A stretch of 64,000 nucleotides of DNA from RGIG2041 sp045537695. GTDB taxonomy: Bacteria > Bacillota > Clostridia > UBA1381 > UMGS1253. The stretch's first letter is position 1. Each line of letters starts with the position of its first letter. The position numbers were made by a program, and so were the translations under genes. Positions 34,579 to 43,400 of the stretch are shown here, in pieces. The DNA lies in NCBI GenBank assembly GCA_045537695.1, contig JAZSQB010000016.1, positions 1-64,000 of the forward strand. The letters run 5' to 3'. The notes beneath the pieces were generated by a model, which worked only from the letters and a program-made list of their open reading frames with translations, was not told where the DNA came from and made no database searches.

Positions 34579-36210
34579 TTATTTAATCTGCGCTGCGACT
34601 AAACTTTCGCCACAGTAAATGTCTCTTAATTTCGGTTTCTCTATTTTACCGGTCGGATTTCTCGGCACGTCTGCAAAAATAATCTTTCGCGGACGCTTAT
34701 ATTTCGGCATTGCCTTACAGAACGTATCCATTTCCTCTTGCGTGCAGCTTGCGCCTTCCTTCAGTTCAATAATTGCAGCGGCAATTTCACCGAGACGCGC
34801 ATCCGGAAGACCGATCACGGCAACATCCTTAACCGCCGCATGTGCGCGGATAAAATCTTCAATCTGCACCGGATATAAATTCTCACCGCCGGAAATGATA
34901 ACGTCTTTTTTGCGGTCAACTAAGAAGATAAAGCCGTCACTATCCATCTGCGCCATATCTCCTGTATATAGCCAACCATCACGCAACACTTCCTCCGTTG
35001 CCTTTTCATCTCTGTAATAGCAGCTCATCACGCCCGGACCATAAACTGCAAGCTCACCAACTTCGCCCTGCGGCACTTCTTCACCGCGCTCATCGCAGAT
35101 TTTCACCTGCCAGCCAAAGCCCGCTTTACCGATGGCGCCTACCTTGTGGATGTTTTCTACACCGAGGTGCACGCACCCCGGTCCGATGGACTCGGAAAGT
35201 CCGTAGTTTGTGTCATACTGATGGTGCGGGAAGATTTTCTTCCAACGCTTAATCAGACTCGGCGGCACCGGCTGTGCACCGATGTGCATCAGTCTCCACG
35301 CCGACAAATCATACTGGCTCAAATCAATTTCGCCGCGGTCAATCGCATCTAAGATATCCTGCGCCCACGGCACCAAAAGCCATACAATAGAACATTTTTC
35401 CTCGCTTGCCGCCTGCAAAATCCATTCCGGTTTAATGCCCTTTAGGAGCACCGCTTTACCGCCGACCATCAAAGAACCGAACCAATGCATCTTCGCACCG
35501 GTGTGATACAGCGGCGGGATGCACAAAAACACATCGTCCTTGGTCTGTCCGTGGTGCGCCTGCTCTGTGCGGCACGCATGCACCAGACTTTCGTGGTTGT
35601 GCAGAATCGCTTTCGGGAAGCCCGTTGTGCCCGAAGAGAAATAAATGGCTGCATCATCCTCCGCCGTCAATGCAATTTCCGGCGAGTGCGACGAGCAGTA
35701 ACCAATCAGCTTGTCATAGCTCTCCGCAAAGGACGGACAAGTCTTGCCCACGTAAAAGCACTGCTTTATATTCGGAATCACATCACAGATTTCTTCGACA
35801 CGACCGATAAATTCCGGCCCGAAAATCAGCACATCCGCCTCCGCCAGTTCCAAACAATACTTAATTTCCGCAGAGGTATATCTGTAATTAAGCGGTACTG
35901 CCAAAGCACCGGTTTTGAGCGCACCGAAATAAATCGGCAACCACTCCAAGCAGTTCATCAAAAGAATGGCAACCTTGTCGCCCTTCTTGATCCCACGGCT
36001 TAAGAGCAAGTTTGCAAATCGGTTGGCTTTGCGGTCAAATTGCGACCAGGTCATCTCGCGGCGTCCGCTCTCCTCCGGATTCGGCTGAATAAGCGCATAT
36101 TCCTTCCAGGTTACGCGCGTTGCTTCCATCATACTCGGTGCAATTTCCACCAATGCCGTATCCTCACCGAATTCTTTGGCATTGCGTTCCAAAAACTCCG
36201 AAATAACCAT
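34579..36210 (-). CDS. Acyl-CoA synthetase (AMP-forming, class I adenylate-forming family)
   Basis: Activates a carboxylic acid with ATP and CoA (543 aa). Motifs: A3 IYFSSGTTGFPKAIL, A5-like TNYGLSESIGPG, A7 YTGDMAQMDSDGF, A8 VDRKKDVIISGGENLYP and the catalytic Lys in NPTGKIEKPKLRD. It resembles long- or medium-chain and aromatic acid ligases; the substrate cannot be read. Placed between the amidohydrolase (1 bp gap) and iorA (13 bp gap), an aryl or arylpropionic acid is the natural guess. It would give the cluster two CoA ligases with PaaK. Confidence 0.88.
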   Translation of the reverse strand: MVISEFLERNAKEFGEDTALVEIAPSMMEATRVTWKEYALIQPNPEESGRREMTWSQFDRKANRFANLLLSRGIKKGDKVAILLMNCLEWLPIYFGALKTGALAVPLNYRYTSAEIKYCLELAEADVLIFGPEFIGRVEEICDVIPNIKQCFYVGKTCPSFAESYDKLIGYCSSHSPEIALTAEDDAAIYFSSGTTGFPKAILHNHESLVHACRTEQAHHGQTKDDVFLCIPPLYHTGAKMHWFGSLMVGGKAVLLKGIKPEWILQAASEEKCSIVWLLVPWAQDILDAIDRGEIDLSQYDLSAWRLMHIGAQPVPPSLIKRWKKIFPHHQYDTNYGLSESIGPGCVHLGVENIHKVGAIGKAGFGWQVKICDERGEEVPQGEVGELAVYGPGVMSCYYRDEKATEEVLRDGWLYTGDMAQMDSDGFIFLVDRKKDVIISGGENLYPVQIEDFIRAHAAVKDVAVIGLPDARLGEIAAAIIELKEGASCTQEEMDTFCKAMPKYKRPRKIIFADVPRNPTGKIEKPKLRDIYCGESLVAAQIK

Positions 36211-36211
36211 T

Positions 36212-37003
36212 TTAGTTTCCTCCCAAGAGCTTTAAAGCATTTTTCCAGTAAATTTTTTCTTTTTCCTCTTCGGTTAATCGCAAACACTCCACAACATACG
36301 CATCCTGCGAAGGTCTGTTCCACGGTGCGTCCGAAGCAAATAAAATTTTATCCGCACCGTGTGTTTCAATTATTTTCTCAACTATAGACGGGGCTACCGT
36401 GCCGTATCCGTAAGCCGTATCCATATACAGATGCTCTATACCGCAAAGCTTATCCAAAACCTGCTCCCCGCAATTTTGTCCGCCCCAGTGCGCAGCAACT
36501 ACAGGCGTATCCATCCACGAAAGCGCCCTTTGCAGACGCTCCGGCATACAGTGGTACGGCGGCATATATCCGTTGTCCACACCGGCATGAAACACCGTAA
36601 TCAAGCCAAGCTGCGAAATTTTTTTATAAATCGGCTTCATTTTTTCGTCATCTACATAAAACTGCTGATACTCCGGATGCAGCTTTACGCCGCGCATCCC
36701 GAGTGCTTTGATGCGCTCCAGTTCTTCAAGCGCGTCCGGCGCATCCGGAAACACGGAACCGAAAGCATAGATTTTATCACTTTGAATTGATGCAGCAAAA
36801 TCGTTGACCGCTTTTTGCTGTTTTGCATTCGTTGCAATGGACAGTACAACGGATTTGTCTACCCCGTCTTCTTCCATCATACGGAGTAGACCGGAAACCG
36901 TGCCGTCCGTTACTGGGAAAATTGCCGCCGTTTTTGAAAGATTTTCAATCGCTCTTGCCGCAATTTTTTCCGGAAAACAATGTGTATGAAAGTCAATACG
37001 CAC
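36212..37003 (-). CDS. Amidohydrolase family metal-dependent hydrolase/decarboxylase (Amidohydro_2)
   Basis: A TIM-barrel protein of 263 aa. Metal-ligand pattern: DFHTHCFP at the N-terminus, KLHPEYQQF, TVFHAGVDNG, VVAAHWGG and the terminal Asp in LFASDAPW. Members of PF04909 include decarboxylases of aromatic acids and lactone hydrolases. No substrate is evident. Its stop is 1 bp from the acyl-CoA synthetase start, so it belongs to the aromatic-acid transcription unit; a step such as hydrolysis or decarboxylation of an aryl precursor is speculative. Confidence 0.82.
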   Translation of the reverse strand: MRIDFHTHCFPEKIAARAIENLSKTAAIFPVTDGTVSGLLRMMEEDGVDKSVVLSIATNAKQQKAVNDFAASIQSDKIYAFGSVFPDAPDALEELERIKALGMRGVKLHPEYQQFYVDDEKMKPIYKKISQLGLITVFHAGVDNGYMPPYHCMPERLQRALSWMDTPVVAAHWGGQNCGEQVLDKLCGIEHLYMDTAYGYGTVAPSIVEKIIETHGADKILFASDAPWNRPSQDAYVVECLRLTEEEKEKIYWKNALKLLGGN

Positions 37004-37036
37004 TTAAAATCAATCTCCTTGAAATGCGGTTCTACC

Positions 37037-37058
37037 CCGACAGGCACCCGCCTGTCGG
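37037..37058. other. Hairpin between the symporter and amidohydrolase genes
   Basis: Perfect 9-bp inverted repeat CCGACAGGC-ACCC-GCCTGTCGG in the 96-bp gap. No T-run follows on either strand, so it is not a standard terminator; an RNA processing or stability element is more likely. Confidence 0.5.
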
Positions 37059-37099
37059 AGCAAACACAAACCTATCTTTGTATTATACTACAAAATTCG

Positions 37100-38653
37100 T
37101 CACTTGCCAAGAGATTTTTTACTTTCCACAATGACCTCTTTATTGTAGCAAGCAAACATTGCATTAACGCATTCTTTATCCGGCTTTTTCGTCAGCAAGC
37201 TGACAACCGGTACCAATATAAGTCCGCCAAGCATTGCAATCGCGCCGCAGTTTACCGGCGACTGGAGAATTGCCGGAAAGATCGGTCTGAAAAACATATT
37301 TGCAAGCATCAGTCCGCCACCGAATACAAAGCTTACCCACACTGCCGATTTTGTCGCACGCTTCCAGTACAAACCAAACAGGAAAGGCGCTAAAAACGCA
37401 CCGGCAAGTGCGCCCCAGGATATACCCATCATATCTGCGATAAAGCCGAGGCTGGACTGGTTGAGCGCAATAAATGCCGAAATCGCAACAAATACCACAA
37501 TGAGTACGCGCATAACCAAGACCTGTTTTTTCTCACGCATGCCCTTTACAAGGTGGTCTTTGATCATATCCAGCGTCAATGTAGACGAAGATGTAAGCAC
37601 CAAAGACGAAAGTGTGGACATGGACGCCGAAAGCACCAATACAATCACAATGCCAATCAAAACATCCGGAAGATTCGAAAGCATCGCCGGAACAATGGCA
37701 TCAAATCCGCCGACCGGCGTTCCTGCCGCCGTAAGCTGCATTGCTTCGCTTGTGCCGGTCAACAGTCTGCCGAAACCGCCGAGGAAGTAGCATCCGCCGG
37801 CAACAATAATGGCAAATACCGTCGAAATAATTGTCCCCTTCTGAATGTTCTGCTCACTCTTAATCGAGTAGAACTTCTGCACCATCTGCGGAAGACCCCA
37901 AGTGCCAAGCGAGGTTAAAATCACCACAAACAAAAGTCCGAGCGGGTCGGGACCGAAGAAGGAGTTAAACGCACCCGGCACCATGCCTTCCACATGAACC
38001 TCCGCAAGCTTGTTCAGCGCCTGCGTAAAACCGCCCTGTCCGTGCAGTACCGCTGCAATGACTGCGATGATGCCGCCAATCATAATCAAACCCTGAATAA
38101 AATCATTGATTGCCGTTGCCATGTAACCGCCGGCAATCACATAGATACCTGTCAGTACCGCCATAATAATGACGCATACCGAATAGTCAATGCCCGGAAA
38201 CGCCATGGAAAACAATCGGGACAATCCGTTGTAGAGCGACGCTGTGTACGGAATCAAAAAAATAAACACAATCACAGACGCCGCAATTTTCAGTGCCGTG
38301 CTTTCGTAGCGTTTTCCAAAAAATTCCGGCATGGTCGCACTTTGCAAATGCTGCGTCATCAGCCTTGTTCGTCTGCCGAGCACCTTCCATGCCAGAAGAG
38401 AGCCGAGCACTGCGTTGCCGATGCCAATCCATGTGGCGGCAACACCGAACTTCCAACCGAACTGTCCTGCGTATCCGACAAAGATAACTGCAGAAAAGTA
38501 ACTTGTGCCGTACGCAAACGCCGTCAGCCACGGTCCGACATTTCTGCCGCCGAGCACAAATCCGTTTACGTCCGTTGCCCGCCGGCGACAGACAATGCCG
38601 ACGCCGATCATGATAGAAAAAAATACGATGAGGAGTGAAACTTTAATTAACAT
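37100..38653 (-). CDS. Sodium:solute symporter family (SSS) transporter
   Basis: Na+-coupled importer of 517 aa with about 13 transmembrane segments. Family marks: VNGFVLGGRNVGPWLTAFAYG near the N-terminus, SYFSAVIFVGYAGQFGW and LTSLGTWGLPQMVQKFYSIK. Related proteins move proline, pantothenate, sugars or organic acids. Its leader is a T-box with a probable tyrosine specifier, so expression should rise when tRNA-Tyr is uncharged; a substrate that relieves tyrosine shortage (tyrosine itself or an aryl acid) is inferred. It heads the ~8-kb aromatic-acid gene run. Confidence 0.9.
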   Translation of the reverse strand: MLIKVSLLIVFFSIMIGVGIVCRRRATDVNGFVLGGRNVGPWLTAFAYGTSYFSAVIFVGYAGQFGWKFGVAATWIGIGNAVLGSLLAWKVLGRRTRLMTQHLQSATMPEFFGKRYESTALKIAASVIVFIFLIPYTASLYNGLSRLFSMAFPGIDYSVCVIIMAVLTGIYVIAGGYMATAINDFIQGLIMIGGIIAVIAAVLHGQGGFTQALNKLAEVHVEGMVPGAFNSFFGPDPLGLLFVVILTSLGTWGLPQMVQKFYSIKSEQNIQKGTIISTVFAIIVAGGCYFLGGFGRLLTGTSEAMQLTAAGTPVGGFDAIVPAMLSNLPDVLIGIVIVLVLSASMSTLSSLVLTSSSTLTLDMIKDHLVKGMREKKQVLVMRVLIVVFVAISAFIALNQSSLGFIADMMGISWGALAGAFLAPFLFGLYWKRATKSAVWVSFVFGGGLMLANMFFRPIFPAILQSPVNCGAIAMLGGLILVPVVSLLTKKPDKECVNAMFACYNKEVIVESKKSLGK

Positions 38654-38689
38654 TTTTACCGTCTCCTTTTTTTGATAAGTCTTCAGAGA

Positions 38690-38990
38690 GCAATAAAAAA
38701 TCGCCCTCTGAAATCAATCAGAGGGCGAGAATTCCAATCCCGCGGTACCACCTCAGTTCACTGTTTTCTCACGGAAACAGCCTTTTAGAGTACGACGCCT
38801 CATCTACGCTATACCCCTGCGCTATAACGGGCGCCCCCGTGACAGCCTACTAAAATCGCTTCGTTCGGTGCCCGACTCCGGAAATGTATTCAGCCTTGCG
38901 CCGCCTTACTGTCTCACACCACCCGACAGCTCTCTGGAAGGTAAAACGCATGCCTACTTGTTCTCCATCACAGTCTTTCACTGGTTTGTT
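38690..38990 (-). promoter_or_regulatory. T-box leader, probable Tyr specifier
   Basis: On the minus strand the conserved T-box GAGGTGGTACCGCGG (38740-38754) precedes a terminator hairpin (CGCCCTCTG/CAGAGGGCG, 38701-38727) with a run of T. Stem I features are present: AGTAGGC, CCAGAGAGC and GGTGGTGTGAGAC. The specifier region reads CTGAATACATTTC, giving UAC (38886-38888) in the usual GAA-NNN-A context, i.e. tyrosine. Uncharged tRNA-Tyr would stabilise the antiterminator and turn on the symporter and probably the downstream genes. Confidence 0.92.
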
Positions 38991-38996
38991 GAAGGA

Positions 38997-39025
38997 ATTT
39001 TAGCACAGTTTTTTTGTAATGTCAA
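38997..39025 (-). promoter_or_regulatory. Promoter of the T-box operon
   Basis: On the minus strand TTGACA (39020-39025), 17-bp spacer, TAAAAT (38997-39002); the leader would start near 38990. Confidence 0.85.
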
Positions 39026-39055
39026 TAGGTTTTATACAATTTTTTGTATATTTTT

Positions 39056-39742
39056 TTAAAGCTCCAGTTTTTTCGTCAATGTCGGGAAACATGCCTCAAA
39101 AGTAAACATTCTGTCCAGCAGTGCCGAAAAGAGCTTGATAAGCGGTGCGTTGATGACCGTGATGACAACCGTACCGATACCGACCCCGTGAAAACCGCCG
39201 GTCAGCACAAGTGCAAGCACAACCGACAGCACAAACATCACAATATCATTGATTTGCTTTACGCGTGCAGTCGTCTGCTTCCATTTTTCCGCTGTTTGCG
39301 TCACCAAAAGCTCGTAAATCTGCAACGGCAGCGTCGTTTTAAAGTAAAATGCAATCGCCAGTGCCGTAATCGTTTCCCCAAGCACAAAGCAAACAATGCG
39401 CATTGCCCACGTTGTGCAAGCGCCGTTGCCACCGAGCAGTAAAAACCACCCATCCAGCGCAAAGCCAAACAGCACCGCCGTTGCAAAACACAAAAGGTAT
39501 TTCACCTTAAAACGACGCAGCAATACGCACATCACAACCAGCAAAAACCCCTGCCATATGTATTCGCTCGTGCCCTGCGTCCACCATAGAAAATATTCGC
39601 TCATTTTCAGATGTAAAATATACGGCGGTGCCGCTATCATCGAAAGCCCGAAATCCGCTTTCGTACACAGTGCCACGCCAAGCGAGCACAAAAGAATGCC
39701 GGCAATCCATGCCAATTCATTCATTTTTGAAATCTTTTTCAT
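39056..39742 (-). CDS. YczE/YyaS-like membrane protein (DUF6198)
   Basis: An integral membrane protein of 228 aa with about five to six hydrophobic segments. The N-terminal GILLCSLGVALCTKADFGLSM and middle AIAFYFKTTLPLQIYELL match the YczE/YitT-like family of unknown function. It begins 3 bp after the EamA-type gene and is the last gene of the pyrimidine transcription unit. Only a weak inverted repeat (TATACAA/TTGTATA near 39034) follows before the T-box promoter. Confidence 0.75.
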   Translation of the reverse strand: MKKISKMNELAWIAGILLCSLGVALCTKADFGLSMIAAPPYILHLKMSEYFLWWTQGTSEYIWQGFLLVVMCVLLRRFKVKYLLCFATAVLFGFALDGWFLLLGGNGACTTWAMRIVCFVLGETITALAIAFYFKTTLPLQIYELLVTQTAEKWKQTTARVKQINDIVMFVLSVVLALVLTGGFHGVGIGTVVITVINAPLIKLFSALLDRMFTFEACFPTLTKKLEL

Positions 39743-39745
39743 AGT

Positions 39746-40639
39746 CTATTCCTTTTTGGCTAATAAAAATACAGTTATAAAAATGCAGGCAAAGCCTAAA
39801 ATATCAATCCACATAAACGGCGTCTTGAGCCAGAAGAATGAAAAGAGTGTCGCCGAAACCGGCTCTACGCTGGCAAGCATACTCGCCCGCTCCGCACCGA
39901 CCAGCTGCACGCCGCACATATACAGCGTGTAGGCAAACACCGTGCCGAAAAGGCAGATGCCCGCAAGCGCAAGAATGCCGCTCAAATCCAAAACAGGTGC
40001 ATTATTCCAGCTTTGTGTAATTCCCATAAAAACGATGCCTGCCACCAGCATGCCCCAACCGGAAATCATCGTGCCGCTGTGCCGCTTAAGCAAATCCACC
40101 GGCAAAAGCGAATACGCCGCCATCGCCACGGCGGATACCAATCCCCAGCCAAGCCCCGCCGGCGTAATTTCCATCGAGGTCGGGTCGCCGTGCGTCGCAA
40201 TAACAAATGTACCGACAACAGCTAAAAACACACATAACACCTTAATTTTATCCGGCCGCTTCTGCATGACAATACAAGTATAAATCACAATCATAACCGG
40301 CGCTGTATATTGCAACACCGTCGCCGTACCGGCATTGGTATACCGAATAGCTTCCAGATATGTATACTGGCAAAAAACAATACCCAAAAAAGCATATGCC
40401 AACAACCGCACCACGCTTTTCGGTTTTTTCCAGACAGTAAGCATTTCTCTGCCTTCTCGAATAAAACCGTACGCTACCAAAATCACACCGGCAACCAAAA
40501 GGCGAACGGACACCAAAAAATCAGTGTCCATTTTGTAAATTTGCATTAAAAACTGCCCACACGTTCCGGAAAAGCCCCAAAATATGCCACCCAAAAGCGT
40601 AAACGCTACGCCAAGTGCATAATGATTTTTCTTTTCCAT
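39746..40639 (-). CDS. EamA/DMT superfamily transporter
   Basis: Drug/metabolite transporter superfamily member (297 aa), ten transmembrane segments in two EamA repeats (LLGGIFWGFSGTCGQFLMQI; PAGLGWGLVSAVAMAAYSLL; ASVEPVSATLFSFFWL). I start at ATG 40639, 6-7 bp after AAGGGTG; a GTG at 40648 overlaps that site. It lies 11 bp downstream of pyrI, so it is likely expressed with pyrimidine genes; the exported metabolite is not known. Confidence 0.85.
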   Translation of the reverse strand: MEKKNHYALGVAFTLLGGIFWGFSGTCGQFLMQIYKMDTDFLVSVRLLVAGVILVAYGFIREGREMLTVWKKPKSVVRLLAYAFLGIVFCQYTYLEAIRYTNAGTATVLQYTAPVMIVIYTCIVMQKRPDKIKVLCVFLAVVGTFVIATHGDPTSMEITPAGLGWGLVSAVAMAAYSLLPVDLLKRHSGTMISGWGMLVAGIVFMGITQSWNNAPVLDLSGILALAGICLFGTVFAYTLYMCGVQLVGAERASMLASVEPVSATLFSFFWLKTPFMWIDILGFACIFITVFLLAKKE

Positions 40640-40650
40640 TTGTTTCACCC

Positions 40651-41076
40651 TTAATTCTGCTCCGATGCCTTTGTTTCACAGTAAATGCATCTGTAAACCT
40701 GATTTTCTCTGTCCGTCAGACGGAAGATATGTTCAAGCTCCTGCTCCGTCGTTGTGATGCAACGCGGATTTTTGCACTTCAGTACATTAGTCAGGCGCTC
40801 CGGAAGCTCAATCGAACGCTTTTCAACGAGCTTGCTGTCTCTGATAATATCTACCGTTACGCCCGGATCTACATAGCCTAAAATATCCATATTAATCTGA
40901 ATGTCCGCATCAATTTTGATAATGTCTTTTCTGCCCATTTTACGGCTCTGTACATTTTTAATGATCGCCACGGAGCAATCCAGATTATCGAGCTTTAAAA
41001 GCTGATAAATGCGCATGCCCTTACCGGCGGTGATGTGATCAATTACAATACCGTTTTTAATCGAATCTATATTCAT
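40651..41076 (-). CDS. pyrI: Aspartate carbamoyltransferase regulatory chain
   Basis: Allosteric subunit (141 aa) that associates with PyrB and binds nucleotides, known to give CTP feedback in enterobacteria. The N-terminal nucleotide domain is followed by a zinc domain with four Cys: CKNPRC and, ~25 residues later, CIYC. Its start overlaps the pyrB stop by one base. The presence of pyrI suggests regulated, higher-order ATCase. Confidence 0.95.
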   Translation of the reverse strand: MNIDSIKNGIVIDHITAGKGMRIYQLLKLDNLDCSVAIIKNVQSRKMGRKDIIKIDADIQINMDILGYVDPGVTVDIIRDSKLVEKRSIELPERLTNVLKCKNPRCITTTEQELEHIFRLTDRENQVYRCIYCETKASEQN

Positions 41077-41999
41077 TACACATCCTCCTCCAAACCCAAC
41101 AGCCTCAGAATCAGCGCCATGCGTACAAATTTACCGTTGCGCACCTGCTTGAAATAGCACGCGCGCGGGTCGCTGTCAATTGCCACACTGATTTCATTTA
41201 CACGCGGCAGCGGATGCAATACAGCCATATCCGGCTTTGCCAATGCCATTTTTTCCGTAGTCAGAATATAGCTGTCTCTCAAACGCAGATAATCTTCTTC
41301 ATTAAAGAAACGCTCCCCCTGTACACGGGTCATGTACAGAATATCCAACTCCGGCATTACCGCTTCCAGGTCGGTTGTTTGTACATATTCGATGCCGTTC
41401 TTTTTCAAAACGTCTTTTTTAATGTAGCTCGGTAATTTCAATTCATCCGGCGAAATCAGAATAACGCGGATGTTTTTATAACGCGAAATTGCCGTCAGCA
41501 GAGAATGCACCGTTCTGCCAAACTTTAAGTCGCCGCAAAAACCGATGGTCAGGTTATCGAGTCTGCCCTTTTCACGGTGAATAGTCAAAAGGTCGGTCAG
41601 CGTCTGTGTCGGATGGTTGTGACCGCCGTCACCGGCATTGATGACCGGCACGCTTGCCGCCATGGAAGCGACAAGCGGCGCACCCTCCTTCGGATGACGC
41701 ATTGCAATAATATCTGCATAGCAGGAAACTGTCTTTGCCGTATCCGCTACACTTTCACCCTTGGATGCAGACGAACTCTGCGCTTCGGAGAAGCCGAGCA
41801 CGTTACCACCGAGACCGTACATAGCGGACTCGAAGCTTAAGCGTGTTCTGGTCGACGGTTCAAAAAACAGCGTAGCTAAAATCTTACCCTGACATTTGTG
41901 CGCATACTTTTCCGGATGGTCAATAATATCTTCCGCTCTGCGAATGACTTTATCCACTTCAGCAGTCGAAAGCTGCGCAATATCAATCAAGTGCTCCAT
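41076..41999 (-). CDS. pyrB: Aspartate carbamoyltransferase catalytic chain
   Basis: Second step of de novo pyrimidine synthesis: carbamoyl phosphate plus aspartate to carbamoyl-aspartate. Carbamoyl-phosphate motif STRTRLSFE (near residues 52-60), HPTQTLTDLLTI, and the aspartate-binding HPLPRVNEI are intact; 307 aa is the standard length. It lies 21 bp after pyrE and overlaps pyrI. Confidence 0.97.
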   Translation of the reverse strand: MEHLIDIAQLSTAEVDKVIRRAEDIIDHPEKYAHKCQGKILATLFFEPSTRTRLSFESAMYGLGGNVLGFSEAQSSSASKGESVADTAKTVSCYADIIAMRHPKEGAPLVASMAASVPVINAGDGGHNHPTQTLTDLLTIHREKGRLDNLTIGFCGDLKFGRTVHSLLTAISRYKNIRVILISPDELKLPSYIKKDVLKKNGIEYVQTTDLEAVMPELDILYMTRVQGERFFNEEDYLRLRDSYILTTEKMALAKPDMAVLHPLPRVNEISVAIDSDPRACYFKQVRNGKFVRMALILRLLGLEEDV

Positions 42000-42020
42000 G
42001 ATACTTCTTCCCTTCGCAAA

Positions 42021-42653
42021 TTATTTGGAAATCCAACTTTCGTCGGACGGATTGTTTCTAAACGCAATCAATCTTGCCTTGTCGTCAGCCTGAATGTAGC
42101 CTTCTTCTGCAGCCGCTTCTACAACCGCATCAAAATTAGAAAGGCTGATGTTCTTTACATTTGCAGCCGTCAGGCGGTCAAGACCTTTTTGCATACCATA
42201 AGTAAAGATGCTGACAATACCGAGCACCTCTGCACCTGCTTCACGCAGTACATTTACAACATCGATGCAGCTGCCGCCGGTGGAAATCAAGTCCTCGACA
42301 ACAACCACCTTCTGCCCCTTTTCGAGTCTGCCTTCAATCTGATTCTGTCTGCCGTGGTCCTTTGCACCAGAGCGCACATAGCCCATCGGCATACCGAGCA
42401 GATGACCTGTGATCGCGGCATGCGCAATACCTGCGGTCGATGTACCCATCAGAACTTCTGCTTCCGGATAGTGCTTTTTAATCAGCTCTGCCAAACCGTT
42501 TTCCACAGCGTTACGCGCTTCCACGTCTGTCAGTGTAAGACGGTTGTCGCAGTAAATCGGACTTTTGATACCGCTTGCCCAGGTAAACGGATCGTCCGGT
42601 CTTAAAAATACAGCTTTAATTCTCAAAAGATGCTTTGCAATTGTCTTTTCCAT
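42021..42653 (-). CDS. pyrE: Orotate phosphoribosyltransferase
   Basis: Joins orotate to PRPP to make OMP (210 aa). The PRPP-binding motif VVVVEDLISTGGS and the flexible loop (VRSGAKDHGRQNQIEGRL) are clear. Between pyrF and pyrB in the operon, 18 and 21 bp away. The ribosome-binding site AAGGAGA precedes ATG 42653. Confidence 0.96.
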   Translation of the reverse strand: MEKTIAKHLLRIKAVFLRPDDPFTWASGIKSPIYCDNRLTLTDVEARNAVENGLAELIKKHYPEAEVLMGTSTAGIAHAAITGHLLGMPMGYVRSGAKDHGRQNQIEGRLEKGQKVVVVEDLISTGGSCIDVVNVLREAGAEVLGIVSIFTYGMQKGLDRLTAANVKNISLSNFDAVVEAAAEEGYIQADDKARLIAFRNNPSDESWISK

Positions 42654-42671
42654 TTTCTCTATCTCCTTAAA

Positions 42672-43370
42672 TTAATCTACAAATTCTTCCACACAGCGCA
42701 GATATGCCGCAACCGGATCCTCTGCCGCCGTCACCGGTCTGCCGACTACAATGTAGTCCGAACCGATTTCCTTTGCCTTTGCCGGTGTCATCACACGCAC
42801 CTGGTCACCCACATCGGAATCCGCAAAACGGATGCCCGGTGTTACGGTTACAAAATCCTTGCCGCAGCTGTCATGTACAACCTTTGCTTCCAACGGAGAA
42901 CATACAACGCCGTCCAGACCCGAAGCCGCCGCATTCTTTGCATAGTGCATAACCGTTTCCGGCATACTCTTTTCAATCAACAGCTCTTCGTGCATCGCTT
43001 CTTCGCTGGTACTGGTCAGCTGTGTTACCGCAATCAAAATCGGACGTGTACCATCCGGACGGGTAAGACCCTCCAGCGCCGCCTTCATCATTGCGCTTGC
43101 GCCGGATGCGTGCAGGTTTGTCATATCCACATCCAGTTTAGAAAGCACTGCCATACTCTTTTTTACCGTGTTCGGAATGTCGTGTAATTTTAAATCCAGG
43201 AAAATCTTGTGACCGCGCGCCTTGATTTCACGCACGATTTCCGGACCTGCCGCATAAAACAGCTCCATACCGATTTTCACAAACGGCTTTCTGCCGGTGA
43301 ACTTGTCTAAAAACGCAAGCACCTCATCTCTGCCGGAAAAGTCACATGCAATAATAACATCCTTACCCAT
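42672..43370 (-). CDS. pyrF: Orotidine 5'-phosphate decarboxylase
   Basis: Last step to UMP. The catalytic Asp-Lys-x-x-Asp tetrad appears as FLDLKLHDIPNTV, with IIACDFSGRDEVL at the N-terminus and the phosphate-binding DYIVVGRPVTAAEDP near the C-terminus; 232 aa is typical of the PyrF type I family. Confidence 0.96.
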   Translation of the reverse strand: MGKDVIIACDFSGRDEVLAFLDKFTGRKPFVKIGMELFYAAGPEIVREIKARGHKIFLDLKLHDIPNTVKKSMAVLSKLDVDMTNLHASGASAMMKAALEGLTRPDGTRPILIAVTQLTSTSEEAMHEELLIEKSMPETVMHYAKNAAASGLDGVVCSPLEAKVVHDSCGKDFVTVTPGIRFADSDVGDQVRVMTPAKAKEIGSDYIVVGRPVTAAEDPVAAYLRCVEEFVD

Positions 43371-43400
43371 TTTTATCTCCCCTTACAATAAATTTCTGTT

